Shown one piece after another: positions 16,690 through 24,287 of a stretch of 64,000 nt of DNA. The notes beneath the pieces were generated by a model. It was not told where the DNA came from, did not search any database, and saw only the letters and a list, made by a program, of their open reading frames with translations. A program made the translations under genes and the position numbers. The first letter of the stretch is position 1, and each line of letters begins with the position of its first letter. Source of the DNA: Bacteroidales bacterium UBA6851 (GTDB lineage: Bacteria; Bacteroidota; Bacteroidia; Bacteroidales; UBA932); the NCBI GenBank assembly GCA_002451795.1, contig DKDJ01000009.1, positions 124,001-188,000 on the forward strand, in the 5' to 3' direction.

Positions 16690-17499
16690 ATGGAATGGTG
16701 GGAAGCCCTTTTATTGGGACTTGTTCAAGGGTTGACGGAGTTTCTTCCAGTCAGCAGCAGCGGGCATTTGACTATTTTTAGAGAACTTCTTGGCGTGGAT
16801 CCGGAAGGCTTTTTGGATTTTACGGTAACGGTGCACTTTGCCACGGTATTAAGCACTATTGTGGTTTTCTGGTCGGTGATTGTCCGTATTCTGAAAGGGG
16901 TGCTGAAGTTTAAGTACAATGACGAGACGGACTACTTTCTGAAGATTTGCGTATCTATGATACCTGTTGCAGTAGTTGGACTGCTATTTAAGGACAAGGT
17001 CGAGGCTCTTTTCGGAGATGGCGTAAGCACGGTGGCTATTTGTCTGATTGTGACAGCCGCTCTGCTGATGTTTTCGGATTTCTTCCATTTCAAGGGTGTC
17101 TCTGGAAAAGAATACAGGAATGGCATTTCATATTGGCAGGCCGCTCTTGTAGGACTTGGTCAGGCTTGTGCTGTTGCTCCAGGTCTCTCGCGCTCTGGAA
17201 CAACTATTGCTACTGGGCTTGTTTGCGGTGTGAAGCGGGAGAATATGGCACAGTTCTCTTTTCTGATGGTGCTCGTGCCTATTATGGGCGAGCAGCTGCT
17301 TAGCGTGATCGATATGATCTCAGGTGAGGGTGTGTCTTCGGCTATTGGTTTTGTTCCGCTCATCTGTGGCTTTGTTTCAGCTTTCGTTTCGGGCTTGTTG
17401 GCCTGCTCTTTAATGGTTTCTCTGGTTAAGAAGGCCAAGATGCGTTGGTTTGCCCTCTATTGTGTGGTGGTGGCTGCTCTTCTGCTGATATTTATGTAA
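16690..17499 (+). CDS. uppP: Undecaprenyl-diphosphatase UppP (BacA)
   Basis: 269 aa polytopic membrane protein. Both catalytic repeats are visible: GLTEFLPVSSSGH with Glu17 and the SSSGH at 22-26, and PGLSRSGTT at 164-172 with Arg168. UppP removes a phosphate from undecaprenyl diphosphate so that the lipid carrier can be reused in peptidoglycan and polysaccharide synthesis. The stop codon is directly followed by the lpxH ATG. Confidence 0.96.
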   Translation: MEWWEALLLGLVQGLTEFLPVSSSGHLTIFRELLGVDPEGFLDFTVTVHFATVLSTIVVFWSVIVRILKGVLKFKYNDETDYFLKICVSMIPVAVVGLLFKDKVEALFGDGVSTVAICLIVTAALLMFSDFFHFKGVSGKEYRNGISYWQAALVGLGQACAVAPGLSRSGTTIATGLVCGVKRENMAQFSFLMVLVPIMGEQLLSVIDMISGEGVSSAIGFVPLICGFVSAFVSGLLACSLMVSLVKKAKMRWFALYCVVVAALLLIFM

Positions 17500-18252
17500 A
17501 TGGCAAGCAGGGAGTTGATCTATTTCGTGTCGGATGTTCATCTTGGACTTCCTATAAAGGATCCTGTCGAGAGGGAGGAGCGGTTTGTGTCGTTCCTCAA
17601 GGCAATAGACAATCCCCGTACTAAAGCGCTATATCTTCTTGGTGATATTTGGGACTTCTGGTACGAATATCGGGATGTGATTCCTAAAGAAGGGGCTCGT
17701 GTTGTCGCACATTTCATTACGCTTATGGAGAATGGTGTGGAGATATGGTTCTGTCCAGGAAATCACGATATTTGGACGTTTTCTTTCTTTGAGAGTCTTG
17801 GCATGAAGCGTTTTGACCAGCCTGGCTTTTTTGATCTATACGGCAAGGTGTTCTGCCTTGGACATGGGGATCTGCTTGGTGGCGCGCGGCGTGGATATCA
17901 ATTGATGATCAAGGTTTTTAGAAATCGTTTCGCCCAGCGGCTTTTTTCTTTGTTGCACCCTTGGATAGCCTATAGAATAGGGCTCGGGTGGTCGGATTCG
18001 AGCAGGCGTACGCATAAACCTTATCGTTTCAAGGGAGAGTCCGAGCCGCTATACCGGTTTGCCTTGTCTGTGTCGTCAGGAAGAAAAGTGGATTGGTTTG
18101 TCTTCGGTCACTATCATGATGCGGTGAATATGACTCTGCCGGATGGTGCCCGATTCGTGGTACTCAAGGACTGGATGGACGGCGGGTGGTCGTACGGTGA
18201 GTTTGACGGAGTTACTTTTTCACTTCACTCGACAGACGTTCAGTCTTTATGA
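17500..18252 (+). CDS. lpxH: UDP-2,3-diacylglucosamine diphosphatase (LpxH-type metallophosphoesterase)
   Basis: 250 aa. Metal-binding motifs of calcineurin-like phosphoesterases appear in order: SDVHLG (Asp12, His14), GDIWDF (Asp49), GNHD (88-91), LGHGD near 125 and FGHYHD near 204. The inserted segment WDFWYEY and the C-terminal VLKDWM match the LpxH family, which cleaves UDP-diacylglucosamine in lipid A synthesis. The start abuts uppP. Its last 41 bp overlap the 3' end of the convergent DUF4294 gene. Confidence 0.88.
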   Translation: MASRELIYFVSDVHLGLPIKDPVEREERFVSFLKAIDNPRTKALYLLGDIWDFWYEYRDVIPKEGARVVAHFITLMENGVEIWFCPGNHDIWTFSFFESLGMKRFDQPGFFDLYGKVFCLGHGDLLGGARRGYQLMIKVFRNRFAQRLFSLLHPWIAYRIGLGWSDSSRRTHKPYRFKGESEPLYRFALSVSSGRKVDWFVFGHYHDAVNMTLPDGARFVVLKDWMDGGWSYGEFDGVTFSLHSTDVQSL

Positions 18253-18904
18253 CAGTGCGCTGTGGGTATTCCATGAATATAGAGTAATAGAAACTATTCC
18301 ATTCGCCCCGATCCCATATCTTGCACAACTCTTCGATCTTGGCGTCTTCTCCCCCAGCGGCTGGATTGTAACGTGTCTTGAGATTTTGTGAGAAGAGTCT
18401 GGCTACGAGTTGCCAGAAATTGGCCGCAAACCCGCTTTCGTATGTCTTGATAATTTCATAGGCATTCATTCCGCATTCCCTGTCTACGAGTCTCATAAGC
18501 ACGAGGCCCTGGGTCACCGTCATGCTGCGGATGTCCTTTTCGAATGTTCTCAACAATTCTTTCTCGACATCGCTGATGTAGCGGTTGCGCTCTCTACGCT
18601 TGCTTACATCTGCGGCAAGCGTGCTGTCTACCTGCGCCATCATTTTCCGCCCGACGAGTGCATACGGGTAGACCTTATTGAAATTGTAGACAAGTTTGTA
18701 ATACTTGCGCCAGTCTCCGTCTCGCATCCTTTTGCCTTTAGGCATTATCCACACAGGGTCAAGGGTGTCCATAAACACCGTGTCTCCCTGTGGGGTGACT
18801 TGAAAGTACATCGGGGATCCTGTGATCTTCTTCTTTCTCTGTCCGAGGCAGATAGAGGGGAGCAGCAGGATGAAAAAAAGAATTAGGAGTGTTTTCCGTT
18901 TCAT
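18212..18904 (-). CDS. DUF4294 family exported protein
   Basis: 230 aa from the ATG at 18904; the TTG nine bases further upstream lies inside the promoter box. A signal peptide is visible (MKRKTLLILFFILLLPSICLG). The body contains YKLVYNFNKVYPYALVGRKMM and, later, IKTYESGFAANFWQLVARLF, the usual DUF4294 landmarks. The function is unknown. The 3' end overlaps lpxH by 41 bp in antisense orientation. Confidence 0.78.
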   Translation of the reverse strand: MKRKTLLILFFILLLPSICLGQRKKKITGSPMYFQVTPQGDTVFMDTLDPVWIMPKGKRMRDGDWRKYYKLVYNFNKVYPYALVGRKMMAQVDSTLAADVSKRRERNRYISDVEKELLRTFEKDIRSMTVTQGLVLMRLVDRECGMNAYEIIKTYESGFAANFWQLVARLFSQNLKTRYNPAAGGEDAKIEELCKIWDRGEWNSFYYSIFMEYPQRTVIKTERLSSEVKK

Positions 18905-18910
18905 CAAGTG

Positions 18911-18918
18911 CAAAGATA
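18911..18918 (-). promoter_or_regulatory. -7 box of the DUF4294 gene
   Basis: TATCTTTG on the minus strand ends 6 nt before the ATG at 18904, so the transcript should be leaderless or nearly so. No clear -33 TTTG. Confidence 0.5.
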
Positions 18919-19146
18919 GCAGTTTTTTCGATAGCGCAGCCTGTGCCTCTTTCTCTCCTGGTGCCTTTCTAAAAGATGGCTGGCGAAGTCTTATTTACGT
19001 ATGTTGATGAGTGGTCGAAAATGTATAAAAAAACTTTTCTTCTACTTTTGCAAGTCTTTGAGGAAGCGTGAGTTGAATGGTAAAATTCTCTGTCGAAAAT
19101 ATTTGAAAAAATCTTGAGAAAGTGATGATAATTCAGATATTTTTAC

Positions 19147-19154
19147 TATCTTTG
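19147..19154 (+). promoter_or_regulatory. -7 box of the rplP ribosomal operon
   Basis: TATCTTTG followed by CAGTCCC; no clean TTTG at -33. It would give a leader of about 80 nt that begins with the short hairpin CCAA-AAA-TTGG at 19160-19170. It explains how the second half of the ribosomal cluster is expressed without rpsC upstream. Confidence 0.6.
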
Positions 19155-19238
19155 CAGTCCCAAAAATTGGCTTCTTTCCGCGTAAGAAACTGATTTTCAG
19201 GGGTTTAGTTGAATATTTATTTTTAAAGTAATACTGAG

Positions 19239-19658
19239 ATGTTACAACCTAAGAGAACAAAATTTAGAAGGGAGCAGAAGAACCGTATGAAAGGTAATGC
19301 CCAGAGGGGCAACCAGCTTGCATTCGGATCTTTCGGTATTAAGACCCTTGAAAATTGTTGGCTTACTGCGCAGCAGATTGAGGCTGCACGTCAGGCAATC
19401 TCACGTCGTATGAACCGTGAAGGTCAGATTTGGATCAGGGTATTCCCTGTAAAGCCTATCACCAAGAAGCCTCTTGATACTCGTATGGGTAAGGGTAAAG
19501 GTGATCCGTATGCATTCGTAGCGCCTATCACTCCTGGTCGCATTATTTTTGAGGCAGAGGGTGTTTCGCTCGAAGTTGCAAAAGAGGCTATGCGCCTCGG
19601 TGCCAACAAGCTTCCTATCGCTACCAAGTTCGTGGTACGTAGGGATTATGTCGAATAG
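19239..19658 (+). CDS. rplP: 50S ribosomal protein L16
   Basis: 139 aa. It opens MLQPKRTKFRREQKNRMKG and contains the L16 segments RREGQ-like MNREGQIWIRVFP and RMGKGKGDP. L16 lies near the A-site tRNA and the 5S RNA. It normally follows rpsC directly; here it is first in its operon with its own promoter. Confidence 0.97.
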   Translation: MLQPKRTKFRREQKNRMKGNAQRGNQLAFGSFGIKTLENCWLTAQQIEAARQAISRRMNREGQIWIRVFPVKPITKKPLDTRMGKGKGDPYAFVAPITPGRIIFEAEGVSLEVAKEAMRLGANKLPIATKFVVRRDYVE

Positions 19659-19675
19659 TTATTGGAGAAAGAGAA

Positions 19676-19870
19676 ATGAAAGCATCAGAAGCACGCGAAA
19701 TGTCTGTAGCAGACCTGCGCGACCGTATTGAGATTGAAAAGAGCAATCTTGACACAATGAAGATTAATCACGCGATTTCTCCATTGGAGGACACATCCAA
19801 AATCAGTAAGACCAGAAGGGATATCGCTCTTATGATCACTATCCTTGCTGAAAAAGAGAAACAGAACTAA
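19676..19870 (+). CDS. rpmC: 50S ribosomal protein L29
   Basis: 64 aa helical protein with MKASEAREMSVADLRDRI at the N-terminus and the KTRRDIALMITIL segment near the C-terminus, as in L29. It lies at the tunnel exit beside L23. Spacing to rplP 17 nt and to rpsQ 14 nt. Confidence 0.95.
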   Translation: MKASEAREMSVADLRDRIEIEKSNLDTMKINHAISPLEDTSKISKTRRDIALMITILAEKEKQN

Positions 19871-19884
19871 ATCAGAGAAGTCTT

Positions 19885-20139
19885 ATGGAAAGAAATCTTC
19901 GTAAGGAAAGAATAGGAGTAGTGGTCAGCAACAAGATGGATAAGACCATCGTGGTTGCCGTTAAAATCAAAGAGAAACATCCTTTGTACGGAAAATTCGT
20001 CAAGAAGACCACCAAGTTCGTTGCACAGGACGAGAAGAATGAGTGCGGTATGGGAGACACTGTACGCATCATGGAGACCCGCCCTTTGAGCAAGACCAAG
20101 AACTGGAGATTAGTAGAAATCGTAGAAAAAGCAAAATAG
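19885..20139 (+). CDS. rpsQ: 30S ribosomal protein S17
   Basis: 84 aa OB-fold protein with GVVVSNKMDKTIVVAVKIKE and GDTVRIMETRPLSKTKNWRL, both S17 signatures. Primary 16S rRNA binder of the 30S body. rplN follows after 6 nt. Confidence 0.96.
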   Translation: MERNLRKERIGVVVSNKMDKTIVVAVKIKEKHPLYGKFVKKTTKFVAQDEKNECGMGDTVRIMETRPLSKTKNWRLVEIVEKAK

Positions 20140-20145
20140 CATATT

Positions 20146-20511
20146 ATGATACAGCAGGAAACACGTTTACAGGTGGCCGATAACAGCGGAGCAAAGGAGG
20201 TACTTTGCATCCGTGTGCTTGGAGGAACCCACCATCGTTATGCGACTGTCGGCGACACTATTGTCGTTGCAATCAAGAGTGCTATCCCTGGCGGTGACGC
20301 CAAAAAGGGTACAGTGTCAAAAGCTGTAGTGGTACGCACTAAGAAAGAGATCAGGCGTCCGGACGGATCATATATCCGCTTTGACGAGAATGCTTGCGTT
20401 CTTCTCAATAATGCCGGAGATCTTCGCGGAACCCGTATCTTCGGCCCTGTAGCCAGAGAGCTCCGCGCCAACTTTATGAAAATCGTTTCACTGGCACCGG
20501 AGGTCCTTTAA
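20146..20511 (+). CDS. rplN: 50S ribosomal protein L14
   Basis: 121 aa, normal length. Opens MIQQETRLQVADNSGAKE and ends FMKIVSLAPEVL; the RPDGSYIRFDENACVLLNN segment is the family signature. L14 sits at the subunit interface near L19. Confidence 0.97.
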   Translation: MIQQETRLQVADNSGAKEVLCIRVLGGTHHRYATVGDTIVVAIKSAIPGGDAKKGTVSKAVVVRTKKEIRRPDGSYIRFDENACVLLNNAGDLRGTRIFGPVARELRANFMKIVSLAPEVL

Positions 20512-20523
20512 TCTGTTAGCATT

Positions 20524-20841
20524 ATGAAGAAGATACATATTAAGAAAGGTGACACCGTGTATGTGAATGCCGGTAATGACAAGGGCAAGACTGGAAAGGT
20601 CATGTCTGTTGATCCTTCAAAAGATCGCGCTATCGTTGAAGGTATCAATATGGTCAGCAAGCACACCAAACCAAACACCAAGCAGCCTCAGGGAGGAATC
20701 ATCAAGCAGGAGGCCCCTATTCACATTTCAAACCTCAATCTTCTCGATCCTAAGACCAAGACTCCTACCCGTATCGGATATAGGATGGAGGGCGACCAGA
20801 AGATTCGTTACGCTAAAAAATCCGGAGAGGAGATCAAGTAA
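20524..20841 (+). CDS. rplX: 50S ribosomal protein L24
   Basis: 105 aa with the KOW motif GDTVYVNAGNDKGKTGKV near the N-terminus and the GGIIKQEAPIHISNL segment typical of L24, an early assembly initiator. Three bases separate it from rplE. Confidence 0.96.
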   Translation: MKKIHIKKGDTVYVNAGNDKGKTGKVMSVDPSKDRAIVEGINMVSKHTKPNTKQPQGGIIKQEAPIHISNLNLLDPKTKTPTRIGYRMEGDQKIRYAKKSGEEIK

Positions 20842-20843
20842 TT

Positions 20844-21440
20844 ATGGCAAAGAAAAACGCACCAGTAGAGGCTCAGGTTGTGCCTGCAGGATATGTCCCT
20901 GCCCTTAAGAAGGTCTACAAAGAGGAAATCGTGGAGAAGCTTACCAAGCAGTTCTCCTATACTACCGTGATGCAGGTTCCGCGCCTCGTGAAGATCACCA
21001 TCAACGAGGGTGTGGGCGATGCTACTCAGGACAAGAAGATTGTCGAGGAGGCTGCTGAGGAACTCTCTCTTATTACTGGACAGAAGGCTCTTATCACCAC
21101 TTCCAAGAAAGACGTTTCTAACTTCAAACTCCGTAAGGGTATGCCTATCGGCACCAAAGTAACCCTTCGTGACGTGAAGATGTATGAGTTCCTTGAGAAG
21201 CTCATTAGAGTCGCTCTTCCACGTATCCGTGACTTTAACGGAATCGCTGAGAATATGGATGGTAGAGGAAACTACACTCTCGGTCTCAAGGAGCAGATTA
21301 TCTTCCCTGAAATCGATATCGACAAGAACCCTCGTATCCATGGTCTTGAGATTACATTCGTAACTACGGCCCGTACCGACGAGGAGTGCCATGCTCTTCT
21401 CGCTGCATTCGGTCTGCCTTTCAAAAAACATAACAAATAA
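20844..21440 (+). CDS. rplE: 50S ribosomal protein L5
   Basis: 198 aa. YTTVMQVPRLVKITINEGVG, GQKALITTSKKDVSNFKLR and the C-terminal FPEIDIDK are L5 landmarks. L5 binds 5S rRNA in the central protuberance. An acidic and hydrophobic N-terminal extension of about 15 residues (MAKKNAPVEAQVVPAGY) precedes the core. Confidence 0.97.
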   Translation: MAKKNAPVEAQVVPAGYVPALKKVYKEEIVEKLTKQFSYTTVMQVPRLVKITINEGVGDATQDKKIVEEAAEELSLITGQKALITTSKKDVSNFKLRKGMPIGTKVTLRDVKMYEFLEKLIRVALPRIRDFNGIAENMDGRGNYTLGLKEQIIFPEIDIDKNPRIHGLEITFVTTARTDEECHALLAAFGLPFKKHNK

Positions 21441-21446
21441 GATACT

Positions 21447-21716
21447 ATGGCAAAGGAATCAATGAAAGCCCGCGAGGTAAAGCGCGCGAAACTTGTTGCT
21501 AAGTACGCAGAGAAGAGAAAGGCTCTTAAAGAGGCCGGCGATTGGGCTGCCCTTGACAAGCTCCCTAAGAATGCTTCTCCTGTCCGTCTGCACAACCGTT
21601 GCTCTCTCACCGGTCGTCCAAAGGGATATATGAGAGCATTCGGCATCAGCCGTATTCAGTTCCGTGAGATGGCGAGCAATGGCCTTATCCCGGGAGTAAA
21701 GAAGGCAAGTTGGTAA
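21447..21716 (+). CDS. rpsN: 30S ribosomal protein S14, zinc-free form
   Basis: 89 aa, the longer form of S14. The signature LHNRCSLTGRPKGYMRAFGISR lies near the C-terminus (quoted here only as landmark: RCSLTGRPKGYMR). It lacks the CxxC-x12-CxxC zinc knuckle of the short 61-residue form, with one Cys only. Normal place between rplE and rpsH. Confidence 0.96.
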   Translation: MAKESMKAREVKRAKLVAKYAEKRKALKEAGDWAALDKLPKNASPVRLHNRCSLTGRPKGYMRAFGISRIQFREMASNGLIPGVKKASW

Positions 21717-21738
21717 AAATTAAAAGGATAAAATAGAT

Positions 21739-22134
21739 ATGACTGATCCAATTGCAGATTTTCTCACTCGCATTCGCAATGCATACGCTGCAGGAAAAAA
21801 GGTAGTTGAGGTCCCTTCTTCTAAAATGAAGTTGGCTCTTACCCAGATTCTTTGTGAGAAAGGCTATATCCTCAGCTACAAGGTAGTGGAGGGAACTCCG
21901 TTCAACACTATAAAGATTGCTCTTAAGTATCACCCACAGACCAAGATGGCTGCTATCAAGAAGATTGAGCGCGTGTCTACTCCTGGTCTTCGTCAGTACA
22001 CTGACGTGGAGAGTATGCCTCGCGTTCTTAACGGACTCGGTATCGCTATTCTCTCTACATCTAAGGGCATTATCACCGACAAGGAAGCCAAGGAACTCGG
22101 TGTTGGAGGTGAAGTTATTTGCTTCGTATATTAA
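21739..22134 (+). CDS. rpsH: 30S ribosomal protein S8
   Basis: 131 aa. Opens MTDPIADFLTRIRNAYAAGK and carries the C-terminal S8 signature STSKGIITDKEAKELGVGGE. S8 organises the 16S central domain and represses the spc operon in E. coli. Confidence 0.97.
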   Translation: MTDPIADFLTRIRNAYAAGKKVVEVPSSKMKLALTQILCEKGYILSYKVVEGTPFNTIKIALKYHPQTKMAAIKKIERVSTPGLRQYTDVESMPRVLNGLGIAILSTSKGIITDKEAKELGVGGEVICFVY

Positions 22135-22154
22135 TCAATAAACAAATTATTCAA

Positions 22155-22715
22155 ATGTCACGAATTGGTAAATTGCCTGTAAGCCTTCCGTCCGGTGTCA
22201 GCGCTGAGCTTCTCGCCGGCAACGTGCTGAAGGTTAAAGGACCTCATGGTGAGATGACCCAGAAAGTCGATCCGGATATTACGGTCACCATTGAGGACAA
22301 TCAGATCAAGTTCGCACGTCCTACTGATCAGCCTCGTCATCGCTCAATGCATGGTCTTTACCGTGCTCTTGCGCACAACATGGTAGTAGGTGTGAGCGAG
22401 CAGTTCACTATCAAGCAGGAACTTGTCGGTGTGGGTTATCGTGTAGCCCTCAACGGTCATGTTCTTGTTTTCTCACTTGGCTTCTCTCATGAGATTCACC
22501 TTATGCTCCCTAATGAGATTATCGCGGAGGTTCCGGATGTACGTAAAGGTGAGAATCCTATTCTTATTCTCAAGAGTTGCGATAAGCAACTTGTAGGCCA
22601 GGTTGCAGCAAAGATTCGTTCATTCCGTAAGCCTGAACCATATAAGGGCAAAGGTATCAAGTTCGTTGGTGAGCAGCTTCGTCGTAAGGCTGGTAAAACT
22701 GCGGGCGCAAAATAA
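22155..22715 (+). CDS. rplF: 50S ribosomal protein L6
   Basis: 186 aa from the ATG at 22155, which gives the canonical start MSRIGKLPVSLPSGV; a longer in-frame start would overlap rpsH. The C-terminal signature KPEPYKGKGIKFVGEQLRRK is present. L6 binds near the sarcin-ricin loop. Confidence 0.97.
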   Translation: MSRIGKLPVSLPSGVSAELLAGNVLKVKGPHGEMTQKVDPDITVTIEDNQIKFARPTDQPRHRSMHGLYRALAHNMVVGVSEQFTIKQELVGVGYRVALNGHVLVFSLGFSHEIHLMLPNEIIAEVPDVRKGENPILILKSCDKQLVGQVAAKIRSFRKPEPYKGKGIKFVGEQLRRKAGKTAGAK

Positions 22716-22716
22716 T

Positions 22717-22722
22717 AGGAGG
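22717..22722 (+). promoter_or_regulatory. Strong Shine-Dalgarno site of rplR
   Basis: AGGAGG lies 8 nt upstream of the rplR ATG, ideal spacing, in a genome region where most starts lack such a site. Confidence 0.6.
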
Positions 22723-22730
22723 ATAGAATT

Positions 22731-23093
22731 ATGGCACTCAACAGAATTGAAAGAAGAAGAAGAATTCACTACCGTATACGTAAGCACGTTAACGGTACTG
22801 CCGAGAAGCCTCGTATGGTTGTTTTCCGCAGCAATAAGCAGATTTACGTTCAGGTTGTCAACGACGAAGTTGGTAAAACCCTTTGCGCAGCCGCTTCTAA
22901 TGATAAGGAGCTTGCAGCACAGTGCAAGGGTAAGACTGGCGTAGAGGCTGCTGCCATCGTTGGAAAGGCAATTGCAGAGCGCGCCCTCGCTAAGGGTATC
23001 ACCACTATCTGCTTCGATCGTGGCGGTTACCTTTTCCACGGAAGAGTTAAAAGTTTGGCCGATGCTGCCCGTGAAGGTGGCCTCGTATTCTAA
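22731..23093 (+). CDS. rplR: 50S ribosomal protein L18
   Basis: 120 aa. RRRRIHYRIRKHVNGTAEKPR at the basic N-terminus, RMVVFRSNKQIYVQVVND, and the C-terminal CFDRGGYLFHGRVKSLADAA are L18 landmarks. L18 binds 5S rRNA with L5. Confidence 0.97.
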   Translation: MALNRIERRRRIHYRIRKHVNGTAEKPRMVVFRSNKQIYVQVVNDEVGKTLCAAASNDKELAAQCKGKTGVEAAAIVGKAIAERALAKGITTICFDRGGYLFHGRVKSLADAAREGGLVF

Positions 23094-23104
23094 GAGAAGA
23101 GACT

Positions 23105-23623
23105 ATGGCAAATACAAATGTTAAAAGAGTAAAGACATCTGACCTTGAGCTCAAGGACAGACTCGTTGCCATCCAGCGAGTTACCAAGGTAACTAAGGGT
23201 GGTCGTCACTTCCGCTTTGCGGCAATTGTCGTAGTGGGTGATGAGAACGGCGTTGTAGGTTATGGTCTTGGAAAGGCTAATGAAGTTACAGCTGCCATCT
23301 CCAAGGGAGTTGAAGATGCAAAGAAGAATCTTGTCAAGATTCCTATCATCAATACGACTATCCCTCATGAGCAGGAAGCAAAGTTCGGTGGTTCCCGCGT
23401 ATTTATGAAACCAGCAGCTCCAGGTACTGGTGTAAAGGCTGGTGGTGCTATGCGTGCCGTGTTCGAGTCCGTAGGAATCCAGAACGTACTTGCGAAGTCC
23501 AAGGGTTCTTCCAACCCTCACAACCTTGTGAAGGCGACAGTAGCAGCTCTTACCCAGATGAGAGACGCATATACGGTTGCTGGTCTTCGTGGAGTTCCTA
23601 TGACTAAAGTTTTCAACGGTTAA
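23105..23623 (+). CDS. rpsE: 30S ribosomal protein S5
   Basis: 172 aa. The double-stranded-RNA-binding-like signature RVTKVTKGGRHFRFAAIVVV and the loop GLGKANEVTAAISKGVEDAK identify S5, which guards decoding accuracy near the mRNA entry. Normal place before rpmD. Confidence 0.97.
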   Translation: MANTNVKRVKTSDLELKDRLVAIQRVTKVTKGGRHFRFAAIVVVGDENGVVGYGLGKANEVTAAISKGVEDAKKNLVKIPIINTTIPHEQEAKFGGSRVFMKPAAPGTGVKAGGAMRAVFESVGIQNVLAKSKGSSNPHNLVKATVAALTQMRDAYTVAGLRGVPMTKVFNG

Positions 23624-23628
23624 GGAGG
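23622..23628 (+). promoter_or_regulatory. Strong Shine-Dalgarno site of rpmD
   Basis: AAGGAGG overlaps the rpsE stop codon (TAAGGAGG) and lies 8 nt upstream of the rpmD ATG. Confidence 0.6.
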
Positions 23629-23636
23629 ACACGATT

Positions 23637-23819
23637 ATGGCAAAGTTCAAGATTACCAAAATTATTAGCAGCAACGGCGAGACTAAGCGTCAGAAGGACA
23701 ACCTTCGCTGTCTCGGTATCCGTCGTATGCATCAGACAGTAGAGGTGGAGAAGACTCCGGTTACCGCAGGTCAGGTGGCCAAGATTGCCCATCTTTGCAA
23801 AGTTGAAGTGATTGACTAA
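23637..23819 (+). CDS. rpmD: 50S ribosomal protein L30
   Basis: 60 aa. FKITKIISSNGETKRQKDNL, then LRCLGIRRMHQTVEVEKTP match L30. A small 23S-binding protein; not universal, but usual in this phylum. Confidence 0.95.
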   Translation: MAKFKITKIISSNGETKRQKDNLRCLGIRRMHQTVEVEKTPVTAGQVAKIAHLCKVEVID

Positions 23820-23824
23820 GGAGG
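23818..23824 (+). promoter_or_regulatory. Strong Shine-Dalgarno site of rplO
   Basis: AAGGAGG overlaps the rpmD stop (TAAGGAGG) and lies 9 nt upstream of the rplO ATG. Confidence 0.6.
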
Positions 23825-23833
23825 ATCCCAGAG

Positions 23834-24283
23834 ATGAAACTTGAGAATTTGAAACCAGCTGTTGGTTCAACCCACACAAGCAAAAGATTGGGACGTGGTC
23901 AGGGCTCTGGTAAGGGTGGTACTTCTACCCGTGGTACCAAGGGTGCTCAGGCTCGTGCCGGTTACGAACATAAGATTGGATTCGAAGGAGGTCAGATGCC
24001 TATTCAGAGACGTCTTCCTAAGTTCGGATTTAAGAATCCTACCCGTGTAGAGTACAAGGCTGTCAACCTTACAGATATTGAGGCTATCGCTTCACAGAGC
24101 GGGCTCAAGGAGTTTGGTGTAGCTGAGATTAAGGCTGCCGGATATGCCGGAAAGAACGAATTGGTGAAAGTGCTCGGCAATGGTGAGATTAAGACTGCCG
24201 TGACTGTAACAGCAGATGCTTTCTCTAAGTCAGCAATTACCAAAATTGAAGCTGCTGGTGGAAAGGCAGTGGTAAACGAGTAG
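23834..24283 (+). CDS. rplO: 50S ribosomal protein L15
   Basis: 149 aa. The basic glycine-rich N-terminal region (KRLGRGQGSGKGGTSTRGTK) and GFEGGQMPIQRRLPKFGF are L15 hallmarks. L15 stabilises the 23S core late in assembly. Four bases separate it from secY. Confidence 0.97.
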   Translation: MKLENLKPAVGSTHTSKRLGRGQGSGKGGTSTRGTKGAQARAGYEHKIGFEGGQMPIQRRLPKFGFKNPTRVEYKAVNLTDIEAIASQSGLKEFGVAEIKAAGYAGKNELVKVLGNGEIKTAVTVTADAFSKSAITKIEAAGGKAVVNE

Positions 24284-24287
24284 TTTT

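Larger units (their letters stand above)
18905..19238. other. 334-bp divergent intergenic region between DUF4294 and rplP
   Basis: It holds the -7 boxes of both flanking genes and a second possible (+) box TACTTTTG at 19043-19050. The rplP leader after 19155 has two small inverted repeats: CCAA-AAA-TTGG (19160-19170) and CTGA-TTT-TCAG. A 38-codon open frame at 19001-19117 crosses the promoter boxes and is probably chance. No known leader motif for ribosomal proteins was recognised. Confidence 0.5.

Noticed and set aside
19001..19117. 38-codon (+) frame upstream of rplP
   Set aside because: Spans a possible promoter box, has no initiation context or homology, and ends before the rplP -7 box.
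5158..19238. The 14-kb insertion as a mobile island
   Set aside because: No integrase, transposase, direct repeats or tRNA edge were seen; the genes are core functions (uvrC, acpP, ftsX, uppP, lpxH) with base composition like the rest. Rearrangement, or an assembly join, is more likely than transfer.
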